Source of the DNA: Arthrobacter sp. AFG20
GTDB lineage: Bacteria; Actinomycetota; Actinomycetes; Actinomycetales; Micrococcaceae
Reading direction: 5' to 3'
Length of the DNA stretch: 64,000 nucleotides
Assembly (NCBI RefSeq): GCF_002892795.1
Contig: NZ_PJMC01000002.1
Location: forward strand, 186,001 to 250,000
Positions 42,353-51,098 of the stretch are shown in pieces; position 1 is the first letter of the stretch, and each line of letters starts with the position of its first letter. The position numbers and the translations under genes are program-made. The notes under the pieces are model-generated. The model was not told the origin of the DNA. It did no database searches and saw only the letters and a program-made list of their open reading frames with translations.

Positions 42353-42873
42353 CTCGTCAGTCCGCCCGGTTGGTGGGGGAAGATGAGCAGCGTGCTGGTC
42401 GCGGTGGCGAGGAGTTCTCCGCTGGCGGTGCTGAGGCGGCCTTCGGTGAATATCACCCGCGGGCCGGATTTCACGACTGACCCCTCGGCGCGAAGAGCAC
42501 CCTTCTGAAGCGTGATGGGCCGCAGGTATTTGACCGCCAGATCGATGGAGGTGTAGCCGATCCCGGCTTCCAAAGTGCTGTGTGCGGCGCATCCGAGGAC
42601 CGTGTCGAGGAGCGTGCATGCCATGCCGCCGTGCACCATCCCGAGGGGGTTGTAGTGCGCTTCACCGGGCCAGCACTGGAACTCGACGTGTCCGTATTTC
42701 GCCTCGACGAGATCGAAATTCATCAGCGAAGCGATCGGCGGCGGCGGAATGCTGCCGTCGCGGAGGCCGGAAAAGTAGTCCAGACCCGACAGCCGTGGCA
42801 GCTGTTCGAGCGCGATGGCCGGATCAGTCCAGGTGAAGGTTTCCGAGCGTTCCGCTGAAGCGTTGGTTGACAC
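42349..42873 (-). CDS. PaaI-type hotdog thioesterase
   Basis: A 174-residue hotdog-fold protein. HYNPLGMVHGGMACTLLDTVLG is the PaaI catalytic segment, with the Asn and His-Gly-Gly and the Asp on the central helix. A YTSIDLAVKYLRPI strand follows. Members hydrolyse acyl-CoA thioesters, often aromatic or unsaturated. The next gene on the strand, the SDR, stops at 42922, 48 bases upstream, and the TDT carrier overlaps downstream; all three may be one operon starting at the SDR gene. Confidence 0.88.
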   Translation of the reverse strand: MSTNASAERSETFTWTDPAIALEQLPRLSGLDYFSGLRDGSIPPPPIASLMNFDLVEAKYGHVEFQCWPGEAHYNPLGMVHGGMACTLLDTVLGCAAHSTLEAGIGYTSIDLAVKYLRPITLQKGALRAEGSVVKSGPRVIFTEGRLSTASGELLATATSTLLIFPHQPGGLTR

Positions 42874-42921
42874 GGGGATTTTCTCCTTAGGTTCTCTGCA
42901 GGTCTTCAGGCTTTGTCGCGG

Positions 42922-43638
42922 TCATGCCGTGGCGTCGGCTGCCAGGGCAGGGTACAGATCCGAGATCGAGCCCGACAGGCCGAGCTTCACGCCGGCGCTG
43001 ATGTCGTCCACGATGACCTCGTAATCACCCTGCTCGAGCCCATCGAACGACTTCCGCGCGACGTCCTCGGGGGAGGTCTTCGGGGCATCCACGCCTTTGG
43101 CCATGGCTGTGTCCATGTAGCCGACGTGAACGCCCGTGACCTGCGTGCCTTGCGGGGCCAGTTCCACACGGAAGGAGTTGGTCGCCGACCAGAGTGCGGC
43201 CTTGGATGCGCTGTAGGCGCCGGTGAGTGCGATCCAGCTGAGCACCGAGTGGATGTTGAGGACCGCTGTTGTCTCGCTGGCGGCGAGCACCGGCGCGAAT
43301 GCCCTGGTCAGGGCGACTGGTCCGAAGAAGTTGGTCTCCATGACTTCACGGATCTCCTCGTCGGAGAGTGCCAACAAGGTGTCCGATTCGACGCTCATGC
43401 CGGCGTTGTTGATCAGGACCGTGACGTCCCGGGCCTGGGCAACGGCGGCCCGGATCGAGTCAGCGTTGGTGATATCGAGGGCGAGAGGGACGACCCGGGA
43501 ATCGTTCCACTCTTGCGGGCGGCGGGCTGTCGCGTACACCTTCGCAGCGCCTCGGGCGAGGGCCTGCGCCACGAGCTCGCGGCCCAGTCCTCCGTTCGCA
43601 CCGGTGACAAGAACGACGGCGCCAGATAGCAGTGGCAT
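42922..43638 (-). CDS. Short-chain dehydrogenase/reductase
   Basis: A 238-residue classical SDR. VLVTGANGGLGREL (residues 8-21) is the TGxxxGxG nucleotide site, LINNAGMS (about 81-88) the NNAG motif, and S-W-I-A-L-T-G-AYSASKAAL includes the catalytic Tyr-x-x-x-Lys. The Arg residues after the first Rossmann strand suggest NADP(H). The ATG at 43638 has AGGAG upstream. It is divergent from the HxlR regulator, which probably controls it. Confidence 0.9.
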   Translation of the reverse strand: MPLLSGAVVLVTGANGGLGRELVAQALARGAAKVYATARRPQEWNDSRVVPLALDITNADSIRAAVAQARDVTVLINNAGMSVESDTLLALSDEEIREVMETNFFGPVALTRAFAPVLAASETTAVLNIHSVLSWIALTGAYSASKAALWSATNSFRVELAPQGTQVTGVHVGYMDTAMAKGVDAPKTSPEDVARKSFDGLEQGDYEVIVDDISAGVKLGLSGSISDLYPALAADATA

Positions 43639-43709
43639 GGGTTCTCCTGGTCTCAGGTCGGGCGGCGACGCGGTTGTCACGGCCTCAAGATCTCAGGTTA
43701 GCCGAGTCG

Positions 43710-43745
43710 GTTGGATTTTCCAACTGACTGTACAATTGGAGAAAG
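43710..43745. promoter_or_regulatory. Candidate HxlR operator and promoter
   Basis: GTTGGA (43710-43715) and TCCAAC (43719-43724) form a short perfect palindrome. CCAAC(T) is mirrored again by AATTGG near 43735-43739, giving CCAA-N12-TTGG. TGTACAAT at 43729-43736 is a good extended -10. The element lies between the SDR and hxlR starts. Confidence 0.5.
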
Positions 43746-43764
43746 TACTGAAAGCGGGTGAACG

Positions 43765-44247
43765 ATGAATCGGCCGACCGAAACGCCAGCAGATGCGCCC
43801 AGGGCGTGCTTCATCGCGGCAGGCCTCGACGTTTTGGGGGAGCGCTGGGCGCTGCTGGCGCTTCGCGAGATGTCGTTGGGCGTTCACCGGTTCGATCAGA
43901 TCGCGCGCAATACCGGCGCGTCCCGCGACATCCTGACGGGCCGGCTCCGCACGCTGGAAAGCCGTGGCGTGATCGAGCGCGTCCAGTACTCCGAACGCCC
44001 CGCGCGCTACGAGTACCACCTCACACGTTCTGGAGCCGAAGTCGCGCCCATTCTCATTTCCCTCGCGGCTTGGAGCAGTACGTGGATGCGGGACGAGACG
44101 CCCCGTGCCTCTTACAAACACACTTGCGGGGCCGACCTGAAACCGCTGGTGTTGTGTGCGGAATGCGGTGAGGAGTTCAAGCCAGGAAGTTTGATGCTCG
44201 GACCGCTTGTGTCAACAGGCGGTACGGACCCGGCGTCGGACCAGTAA
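43765..44247 (+). CDS. HxlR-family transcriptional regulator with C-terminal Cys pair
   Basis: A 160-residue MarR-like winged-helix regulator. It has the HxlR core (AAGLDVLGERWALLALREM, then HRFDQIARNTGASRDILTGRL and LESRGVIERVQYSERPARYEY). The C-terminal extension of about 40 residues carries Cys at KHTCGADL and LVLCAECGEEF, a possible thiol or zinc sensor. HxlR proteins often sense aldehydes or quinones. The divergent SDR gene is the likely target. Confidence 0.88.
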   Translation: MNRPTETPADAPRACFIAAGLDVLGERWALLALREMSLGVHRFDQIARNTGASRDILTGRLRTLESRGVIERVQYSERPARYEYHLTRSGAEVAPILISLAAWSSTWMRDETPRASYKHTCGADLKPLVLCAECGEEFKPGSLMLGPLVSTGGTDPASDQ

Positions 44248-44262
44248 GAACAAAACCGAAAC

Positions 44263-44298
44263 AGAGGACGACGGCGGTACATCCCGCCGTCGTCCTCT
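44263..44298. terminator. Perfect 15-bp hairpin between convergent genes
   Basis: AGAGGACGACGGCGG (44263-44277) pairs exactly with CCGCCGTCGTCCTCT (44284-44298), loop of six bases. T-rich sequence (GTTTCGGTTTTGTTC) follows on the minus strand, so it mainly serves the gene at 44307-44630. It also lies 16 bases after the hxlR stop. Confidence 0.8.
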
Positions 44299-44306
44299 GG
44301 CCACCG

Positions 44307-44630
44307 CTACTGGGTGGAGCGCCGGTTGTGTGCCTGCCGCGCCAGCCAGCTGAAGGCAAAGACGAAGACGGCCTCGATCAGCACCATCAGTCCGAGCAGC
44401 AGCCACCGGCCCTGGCTGATGAACACGGCCGCGCCGGTGAGGACCAGTACTGTTCCAAGCGCCAGGGCGTAGACGGCGAACCCGAGGGCCACCCTTGCAC
44501 TGCGCACACCGGTGCGGAAACCAAAGCCCTGCGGCTGTCCGCCAGGCAGTCCCCGGACGCGGTCGGGCCCTGCGGGAGGGAGCCGGTCGAACTCCTGCCA
44601 CAGATCCTCGTCGTGATCCCGATCGGTCAT
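44307..44630 (-). CDS. Small two-helix membrane protein
   Basis: A 107-residue protein with an acidic N-terminus (DRDHDEDLWQEFDRL), a Gly/Gln-rich linker and two transmembrane helices (about 48-70 and 75-97), ending in a basic tail. No family is recognised; similar DUF-type two-helix proteins are frequent in Micrococcales. Confidence 0.6.
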   Translation of the reverse strand: MTDRDHDEDLWQEFDRLPPAGPDRVRGLPGGQPQGFGFRTGVRSARVALGFAVYALALGTVLVLTGAAVFISQGRWLLLGLMVLIEAVFVFAFSWLARQAHNRRSTQ

Positions 44631-44756
44631 ACTTCCATTATCCCGCGTCCCTGGGCGGCTGCCCCATGTTCCGGGAGGCGCGCAGGGGAGTGTCCCCGAG
44701 GGCGCAGGAGATGGCTAATCTCGGCAAAGGCACCAGCGGCATGTCCTCCGATTCAC

Positions 44757-45119
44757 CTATCCGCAGGGTGCGCCAGCAACGATGTCCGCAATCCTCGCAG
44801 GCACCTGGACCGGATCGACCTGGAACTCAGCGAAGCCTTTATGTTTGCTCTGGTCAATCTCGGCCTCTAAAAGCCTGATCGGCTCCGTCAGCCGGAAGTC
44901 ACCGAAATGTCCCGAGTGCATTCTGCGCTGATAGATCAACGATCCGATCTCACCCGCGATCTTCTTCGACAGGTGCCCGACATCGCGCAGACGAATGACC
45001 TCATCGGCCACGAACCGGGCCTCCCGCGCCAAAGGACTCGTGTCCTCCAGCACGTTCGCCACTGCCAACCACAGCTGAGCCGCGGGCAGCTCTACCATCA
45101 CGTCGTCACTCATCCCCAT
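44757..45119 (-). CDS. Hypothetical cytoplasmic protein
   Basis: A 120-residue soluble protein of mixed composition. An early ELPAAQLWLAVANVLEDTSPLAREARFVADE segment (in parts) is predicted helical; the second half has ARIADIVAGAPCG at the end. ATGs at 45119 and 45113 are both possible; AGGTGG lies upstream. No domain is recognised. About 325 bases without a gene separate it from the divergent MHS transporter gene. Confidence 0.5.
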   Translation of the reverse strand: MGMSDDVMVELPAAQLWLAVANVLEDTSPLAREARFVADEVIRLRDVGHLSKKIAGEIGSLIYQRRMHSGHFGDFRLTEPIRLLEAEIDQSKHKGFAEFQVDPVQVPARIADIVAGAPCG

Positions 45120-45443
45120 ACGTCCACCTTTTCGATGTCACTGACCGCAGTACTCCAACTCTGCCCTACCACCCGGTGAAGTGCAGTTATCAGTAGGTCC
45201 GGCCGGCAAGCTCTATGTTCCTAGTCTTTCGATTCTCCGGCTTGGGTGCCCAGAAATGATCAGAAGATAGCAACCCGAGGAAGCGGACGACGGCGCTGCC
45301 CGAGTCGTGTGAATCGGCTGCGGTTCCCATTGTTGTGCCAATTGGGCAGTGGGAAGATGGTCGGAGAGTTGGGCCTCCACCGATCGGGGATGCCGGCAAA
45401 CTGGCGGCACGTGCCCAGCCTGAAAACAGGCGGTGACGGAGCC

Positions 45444-46958
45444 ATGGCAGAGCGACCCCTGCAGCAGCGGCGATTGCGTGTGTCCGACGTCAACGTCGTC
45501 AACCACCGCACCCTGCGGAAAGCGCTGGGCGGCACCATCGTGGGCAACACGATGGAATGGTACGACGTCGGCGTGTTCGGCTACCTGATCACCACCATGG
45601 GCCCGGTGTTCCTGCCCGAGGCGGACCGGGCAGTCCAGAACCTGTTCCTGCTGGGGACCTTCGGCGCCACGTTCATCGCCCGCCCTTTGGGAGGCGTCTT
45701 TTTCGGCTGGCTCGGCGACAAGATCGGCCGCCAGAAGGTCCTGGCCATGACCCTGATGCTGATGGCCGGGGCGACGTTTGTCGTCGGCCTCCTCCCCGGG
45801 TACGCGGTGCTGGGCATCTGGGCCGCTGTGCTGCTGGTGGTCACCAAGCTGATCCAGGGCTTCTCCACCGGCGGCGAGTACTCCGGCGCCACCACGTTCG
45901 TGTGCGAGCACTCCCCGGACCACCGCCGCGGCTTCTTCGTCAGCTTCCTGGACATGGGCAGCTACCTCGGCTTCGCGCTGGGGGCCGGGATGGTGTCCGC
46001 CCTCCAGCTGATCCTCGGGCAGGGACAGATGGAGGCCTGGGGCTGGCGCATCCCGTTCCTCGTCGCGGGTCCGCTGGGCATCGTCGCCATCTACTTCCGC
46101 ATGAAAATCGAAGAGTCGCCCGCCTTCAAGGCCACCCAGGAGGCCGAAGCCGTGGCCGCCGCCCACCACGAGACCGGCGACGAGCTCCGCCCGGTGGGCC
46201 CAGTGGGGATCTTCAAGGACCACTGGCGCAGCATTGTGCTGGCCATGATCCTGGTGGCCGCCGGCAACACCGTCGGCTATGCCCTCACGTCCTACATGCC
46301 CACGTACCTGACCACCAACAAGGGCTACGACGAGATCCACGGAACGCTGCTGACCGTTCCGGTGTTGGTGGTCATGTCGCTGTGCATCCCGCTGACAGGG
46401 CGCCTCTCGGACAGGATCGGGCGGCGGCCGGTGCTCTGGATCGGGGCCATCAGCACAGTGGTGTTTTCACTTCCCGCGTTCCTGCTGATCTCGATCGGAA
46501 CCGTGCCGGCCACGCTCGCCGGCCTGGCCCTGGTCGCGTTTCCGGTGGCGTTCTTCGTGGCCATTCTCGCGTCCGCGCTACCGGCCCTCTTCCCCACGGC
46601 CCACCGCTACTCCGCGATGGGCATCGCCTACAACTTCGCCGTGGCGATCTTCGGCGGCACCGCCCCGTTCATCATCGCCGCGCTCATCCAGGCGACCGGC
46701 AACGACCTGATGCCGGCGTTCTACCTCATGGCGACGTCGGCCATCGCGGCGGTCGCCATCTACTTCCTGCCGGAGTCCGCCCAGCGGCACCTGCCCGGTT
46801 CCATGCCCAGCGTGGACTCGGATGAAGCCGCCCGCGAGCTGGTGGCGACGCAGGACCACAACCCGCTGCTGGAGATGGACACGCTGCCGTTCGACAGCAG
46901 CTATGAGGCCGCGCGGGCGTCCCATACGGGAGGCCCCGAGCGTCCGCCGGTGATGTGA
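45444..46958 (+). CDS. MFS transporter, metabolite:H+ symporter (MHS/ProP-like) family
   Basis: A 504-residue transporter with 12 helices. The MHS marker GNTMEWYDVGVFGYLITTMG in helix 1 is followed by ARPLGGVFFGWLGDKIGRQK (motif A) and GFSTGGEYSGATTFVCEHSP, the family signature for organic-acid and osmolyte symporters such as ProP, KgtP and ShiA. A long acidic C-terminal tail follows the last helix. The ATG at 45444 is preferred; upstream in-frame codons to 45246 have no membrane or family character. Substrate unknown. Confidence 0.88.
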   Translation: MAERPLQQRRLRVSDVNVVNHRTLRKALGGTIVGNTMEWYDVGVFGYLITTMGPVFLPEADRAVQNLFLLGTFGATFIARPLGGVFFGWLGDKIGRQKVLAMTLMLMAGATFVVGLLPGYAVLGIWAAVLLVVTKLIQGFSTGGEYSGATTFVCEHSPDHRRGFFVSFLDMGSYLGFALGAGMVSALQLILGQGQMEAWGWRIPFLVAGPLGIVAIYFRMKIEESPAFKATQEAEAVAAAHHETGDELRPVGPVGIFKDHWRSIVLAMILVAAGNTVGYALTSYMPTYLTTNKGYDEIHGTLLTVPVLVVMSLCIPLTGRLSDRIGRRPVLWIGAISTVVFSLPAFLLISIGTVPATLAGLALVAFPVAFFVAILASALPALFPTAHRYSAMGIAYNFAVAIFGGTAPFIIAALIQATGNDLMPAFYLMATSAIAAVAIYFLPESAQRHLPGSMPSVDSDEAARELVATQDHNPLLEMDTLPFDSSYEAARASHTGGPERPPVM

Positions 46959-47001
46959 CAATTTCGCGGGTAATCGAGAGGGCTGTCGTGCGAATCCGCC
47001 G

Positions 47002-47982
47002 TCATTCGATAATGCGGTAGCCGTCGCCAGTAGCCTCAATATGCACTGGTTGGCCAGGGACTACCAGCTCGGACATCAGGGCAATGCCGAGACCCAGCCG
47101 ACCGGACTTACCGTTACCAGGGTGCCAGGTCGCCGTCTGCGTTGCGCCCCTGACGATGACTGTTACCGCTCCCGGCTCGGACGGGAAGGCGTACTTCGAG
47201 GCTGCCGGAATGCGGAGGTAGGCGCGGTTTCGGTCTTTTGGCGTAAGCGCCTGCGACGGAACGATCACGTTGCTTACAGGCGCCTTGAGGCCAGCTCTGA
47301 TCGATTTCAATGACCTGCCAAGAGGTTTGGCCAGCGTTGGATCAGGAGAAACGGAAGACGGTTCAGTTTTCGTACTTCTTGACACCTTGTAGTGGTCCAA
47401 ACCATGCGCTTTATTGCCGTGTCCCGGAATTAGCACGTTTGCGAATGGACCGATGCGGTTCCTGTCCAGGAGCTTGGCCCGTGATGTCGGTGACAGCTGG
47501 CTCGCGAACTGGCTGATGAGGGCCCTCTCGGCGGCGTCGGCGTCAGTGTTTCGTGCGTAATGAAGAGTCAGCTCGGGAAGGATAGATAACACCTTGAGCC
47601 ACCAGCCGCCGGCGTGCGGTCCCGTAGCACCAAGCTTGGTCGAGTAGTAGGCACTCGTCCTCGCTGTCAGCGACGTTTCCGCTTTGCCGATATATAGAAT
47701 CGGCTCCTCGGGCAACCAAAAGTGCTGTAGCCGGTTCCTGAACGAACCTAGCGTTGCGGGCCCACCGTCAACGGCGAGGAACGGGCAGACACTCATCAGT
47801 TCATAAAATGCTCCAGTGCTCAGCGGTAGCTCTGCGACTGTGCCATGTGAAGCATAAGGCTCGGATGTCATCGAAAGCGCGTAAACTCCGGGCTCGTCAA
47901 GGGGAATCCGCTGTCTCCACTGAGCCGCTCCTGCCCATTGCAAGCCACACTGCTCAAAAAGGGCGCCTACTGAAATAGCCAT
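47002..47982 (-). CDS. GIY-YIG-like nuclease family protein with extra C-terminal domain
   Basis: A 326-residue protein. The region from about residue 33 to 155 has EPGVYALS, then EEPILYIGKAETSLTARTSAYY and TDADAAERALISQFA. This reproduces the GIY...YIG spacing, the following Arg (in TARTS) and the later Glu of the GIY-YIG nuclease domain. The linker (about 165-245) is basic, and the last part (AYLRIPAASKYAFPSEPGAV, then GNGKSGRLGLGIALMSELVV) looks like a beta-rich DNA-binding or effector domain that I cannot name. The ATG at 47982 has AGGGTTGAG upstream. It has lower GC than its neighbours and stands alone, so it may be a transferred restriction-type nuclease. Confidence 0.55.
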   Translation of the reverse strand: MAISVGALFEQCGLQWAGAAQWRQRIPLDEPGVYALSMTSEPYASHGTVAELPLSTGAFYELMSVCPFLAVDGGPATLGSFRNRLQHFWLPEEPILYIGKAETSLTARTSAYYSTKLGATGPHAGGWWLKVLSILPELTLHYARNTDADAAERALISQFASQLSPTSRAKLLDRNRIGPFANVLIPGHGNKAHGLDHYKVSRSTKTEPSSVSPDPTLAKPLGRSLKSIRAGLKAPVSNVIVPSQALTPKDRNRAYLRIPAASKYAFPSEPGAVTVIVRGATQTATWHPGNGKSGRLGLGIALMSELVVPGQPVHIEATGDGYRIIE

Positions 47983-48351
47983 GCTCAACCCTAATCGGTG
48001 ACGCGCATTGGTAGAGGCCTTGCCCCAAGGAATGTTCGCCGAGCTGGGGAGCCTTGGCAGCCCGGAAACGACATTCAATTCGCCGGGCGGATTGGCCTGG
48101 GCTTGGCCAACTCTCAGTTAATACTCTGCGCGGCGCGTATGCCCTTGTTGTTTCACTGAGGGTTTTCAACTAGACACTGGATCCCATAAGCGCTTGCTTC
48201 GACCCCGTCGTCTAGTGATTTACGACGGAGACCGGTTGGCCCATCACATTCACGTTCGGACGCCAATGGTGCGCGGAAATCAGGGAGATAGACATGACCC
48301 GCCGTATGAGACTCGGGAGAAGACCCGAAAAATGTCAGGGACCGCCCATTG
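47983..48351. other. Intergenic region without recognised genes
   Basis: About 370 bases between the GIY-YIG-like gene start and the MFS gene stop, both on the minus strand. No hairpin of note and no credible frame was found. AT-rich stretches near 48140-48220 may contain the promoter of the GIY-YIG-like gene. Confidence 0.3.
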
Positions 48352-49587
48352 CTAGCGCTGTGGCACTGCTTCCTTGACCTCCGGCTCAGACCCTCCACGC
48401 TCCTTGCGTCCCGGCGGGTAGGCGTGCCTCCGGCCCGCCAGCGTGATGAAAAGTGCGACGACGACCGGGAGCGCAGCGGCGACCGGCACCATGAGCGGGC
48501 CGGCCACCATCAGGGCGGCGGAGCCGTAGAGCGCGCCGATGGTGATGCCGAGCTGGATGGTCAGGACGGTGAGGCCGTTGGCGGCGTCCCGGTCCTCGCG
48601 TCCGGCGCGGAGGATGGCGGCCTGGTTGTAGATGCCGATCGCGCCAAGGCCTGCGCCCCAGACGGTCATGAGAGTCATGGCGCCGGGAATGGTTCCGCTG
48701 CCGAGCGGGAGGAGGAGCATCGCGGCGGCGATGGCCGCCGTCGTGATCAGCAGCGAACGGCGGGGCCGGGAGTCAACGGTGATGCCCGCGATCCAGATGC
48801 CGATGAGGCCGGCGGTGCCGAGGACGGTGAGGGAGAGGCTGGTGGCGTAGTCGGGCAGGCCGGCTTCGCGGATGAATGGCGCGATGTAGGTGAAGAGCGC
48901 GAAGTGGGCCAGCACCAGCAGCGGCCACGCGATGGCCACGGACTTCACTCCGGGCTGGGCGATGGCTTTGCGCATCGAGGGGCGGACGGCGTCGGGGACC
49001 CGGCGGACCTGCGGAAGTAGCCAGACGGCCAGGCCGGTGAGGAGCAGGCTGAAGCCGGCCAGGAAGAGGAAGGAGGCGCGCCAGCCGAGGAGTCCGCCCA
49101 GCGCGGTGCCAACGGGGGCGCCGATGGCCATGCCCAGGCTGTTGCCGCTGAAGACGATGGCCAGGGCTTTGCCCACTTTGTCCACCGGGACCACCCGCGA
49201 AACGAACGGCGCCACGGTGGTCCAGAGCAGGCCGTGCGCCAGGCCGCCGACAAGCCGTGCGCCCATGGCCGCTGCGAAGCTGGGTGCGAGCCCGACGAGG
49301 ACGTTGCTGAGCGCGAAGGTGAGGACGAGGGAGATGAGCAGCGTCTTCCGCGGGATCCTGGCCAGCAGCCGGGCGGCCGGGATCACGGTGACCACGATGA
49401 CGGCGGCATAGGCTGCGGCAAGGTAGCCGGCCACCGGCTCGGAGACGTTCAGGCCTTCGCTGATCTGGGGCAGCAGGCCGGACGGCATGAGTTCGGTGGT
49501 GATAGCCGTGAACGTGATGGTGGCAAGAACCAGCATCGCGGCAAGCGGGAAGCGTTTGGGCGCAGGCAGCGGCAGTGCGGAAGACAT
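48352..49587 (-). CDS. MFS efflux transporter (12-helix, AraJ/Bcr-like)
   Basis: A 411-residue transporter with 12 helices. Helix 1 reads TFTAITTELMPSGLLPQISEGL, the classical start of the drug/arabinose-efflux branch (TELMPxGLLP). ARLLARIPRKTLLI is motif A, and SGNSLGMAIGAPVGTALGGLLGW the helix 5 motif C of exporters. The ATG at 49587 fits the first helix; the longer frame to 49806 is not credible. The C-terminal tail is hydrophilic and Glu/Lys-rich. Monocistronic. Confidence 0.88.
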   Translation of the reverse strand: MSSALPLPAPKRFPLAAMLVLATITFTAITTELMPSGLLPQISEGLNVSEPVAGYLAAAYAAVIVVTVIPAARLLARIPRKTLLISLVLTFALSNVLVGLAPSFAAAMGARLVGGLAHGLLWTTVAPFVSRVVPVDKVGKALAIVFSGNSLGMAIGAPVGTALGGLLGWRASFLFLAGFSLLLTGLAVWLLPQVRRVPDAVRPSMRKAIAQPGVKSVAIAWPLLVLAHFALFTYIAPFIREAGLPDYATSLSLTVLGTAGLIGIWIAGITVDSRPRRSLLITTAAIAAAMLLLPLGSGTIPGAMTLMTVWGAGLGAIGIYNQAAILRAGREDRDAANGLTVLTIQLGITIGALYGSAALMVAGPLMVPVAAALPVVVALFITLAGRRHAYPPGRKERGGSEPEVKEAVPQR

Positions 49588-49667
49588 GGGGGAGCGGATC
49601 CATTCAAAGGGGAGGAGCGGAAAGGGGCATCGCTGGCCCGGAAGTTCCAACCATAAAGTTAGCGGAT

Positions 49668-49856
49668 TTATTCTGCGCGAGGCAGGGTCTGCCAGTGCCT
49701 GTTTAAAGGCCCTCCGCTCAGGGCAAGGCGGACATGGCCGCCGTTGAACTCCGTGAAGGGATCGCCCGGCGCCTCGGGGTCGAAAATACGGCTGACACAA
49801 CGACAAGTACGAAAGACGTGCGACGGCGCCGCCCGGTTGAATGCGAACGTGGCCAT
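49668..49856 (-). pseudogene. Possible C-terminal remnant of a gene
   Basis: A minus-strand frame of about 62 residues ends in DPEAPGDPFTEFNGGHVRLALS and NRHWQTLPRAE. It has a protein-like pattern of small and charged residues but no ribosome site and no family that I recognise. It could be the tail of an otherwise deleted gene. Flanking bases 49588-49667 and 49860-50077 hold nothing else recognisable. Confidence 0.3.
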
Positions 49857-50077
49857 GCTCCAGGGGATGACGGGTAGATGGAGCGCCAAATAGCCGCTTA
49901 GGAAAAAGTCACTACGACTGTCGAATATGACATTTCCCGCAGGATCACCTCAAGAATGGCGCAGATTCACTGCCCGAAGGACGGCCGGCGGATACGGTCA
50001 TTCGGGGGAAATCTACGACGCTGTGTTGCGTCAGAGGTGTTACTCCGACAGTTTCATGAAACGTACTAAGGAGAATT

Positions 50078-50407
50078 ATGAAATACCGCAGCATCGCAGC
50101 GCCCCTACTTCTGCCCCTCGTCACGTTCGGAATCTACTCTTTGGTTTGGAGTGTGAAAACGAAGAACGAAATGAATAAGTATGGCACGGGCATACCCACT
50201 GCTTGGTTGCTCATCGTTCCTATTGCCAACATCGTTTGGTTGTGGAAATACTCCGTGGGCGTCGAGGTTTTCACGCGTCGAGGCATGGGACGTCACGCAG
50301 CTTTTTGGCTGATGCTCCTTCTTGGAACCATCGGCTCAGCTATTGTCCAGCACGAGTTTAACCGGAAGGTTGCCCCAGCCTCGGTGAATGTTCCTGTCTC
50401 CGTCTGA
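50078..50407 (+). CDS. DUF4234 family membrane protein
   Basis: A 109-residue protein with three hydrophobic segments. KYRSIAAPLLLPLVTFGIYSLVWSVKTKNEMN is the family-defining N-terminus (in parts), then PTAWLLIVPIANIVWLWKY, an amphipathic FTRRGMGRHAAF and a last LMLLLGTIGSAIVQHEFN. The ATG has AAGGAG upstream. Function of DUF4234 is unknown. It is followed by the HhH pseudogene at two bases distance. Confidence 0.85.
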   Translation: MKYRSIAAPLLLPLVTFGIYSLVWSVKTKNEMNKYGTGIPTAWLLIVPIANIVWLWKYSVGVEVFTRRGMGRHAAFWLMLLLGTIGSAIVQHEFNRKVAPASVNVPVSV

Positions 50408-50409
50408 TC

Positions 50410-50954
50410 ATGGATGCACTCGTCGACGCGTTCGTGCGCGATGTCAGACAGATCCCTGAAGAGCGGCTCGAAACTTACCGAAATGGCTGGGAAGGGCAAA
50501 TCGGTATGGCCCTACTCGATGCCGTCTATTCCAAGCAAACGCAATATAGGACAAAACGGGGCAAGGGTCTCCTCCCACGGTTGCTGGCCTTCCATGGCAA
50601 GTATGAGCGGGCACGTTCGGACCTCCGCGACTGTCTATAACCCACGAACAGTACGAGCATCTGAACCCTTCCCACAGAAGTACTTACCTTGAAGTTCACG
50701 GATTGGGCCCTGTCACCCACAATTAATTCGGGATGTTGCTCGGCTATCCCGACACGAAGCCGGATACATGGATCATCCGCGCGGTTCAGCGGGTTGCAGA
50801 TGCTGAGAACCTAGGAATTGTAGTCAACTCAATGCTGGCGAGGACTGTAGTCACTGAGGCGCATGTCATAACGAAACTGGGAGAGACTGTCACACATATG
50901 GACCACGCCATTTGGCTGACTGAACGCGACCGAAGAGCGTTAGATCAAGAGTGA
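50410..50954 (+). pseudogene. Disrupted HhH-GPD (endonuclease III-like) DNA-repair-type gene
   Basis: The first part (50410-50640) encodes an N-terminal helical region ending in IGMALLDAVYSKQTQYRTKRGKG, with a stop. In another frame the sequence resumes with THEQYEHLNPSH, then the helix-hairpin-helix EVHGLGPVT. An in-frame TAA (HN*FG) follows, and then GMLLGYPDTKPDTWIIRAVQR up to HMDHAIWLTERDRR. The pieces line up in the order expected for one protein of about 210-220 residues. A deletion of the middle plus a frameshift and a nonsense codon have broken it. The C-terminal part from the ATG at 50733 is 73 residues long and might be translated alone. Confidence 0.7.
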
Positions 50955-50975
50955 CGCACCGCAAGGAGGCCTAGC

Positions 50976-51098
50976 GTGCAGGTGGCGGAGGTTTCGCTGG
51001 AGACCGTGCAGCGGGTGGGGGAGTCATTCCCGGCATTCTGGCAGAGGCGGTTGTTTTCCAGGGCGGGCATTTTCAGCAGGCTTGGAAGAAAGTCATGA
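50976..51098 (+). pseudogene. Second decayed nitrilase 3-prime end
   Basis: The frame VAEVSLETVQRVGESFPAFWQRR corresponds to VRAVDVSLNTVARVREQFPMFRQRR at the C-terminus of the nitrilase encoded at 22155-22937. The frame continues past the expected stop to a TGA at 51098. AAGGAGG seven bases ahead of the GTG at 50976 would allow a 40-residue peptide to be made, but I read it as a relic. Confidence 0.6.

Noticed and set aside
45114..45443. Possible longer N-terminus of the MHS transporter or another gene in the 330-base gap
   Set aside because: The in-frame extension is basic and non-hydrophobic, lacks a ribosome site, and precedes the conserved start of the family.
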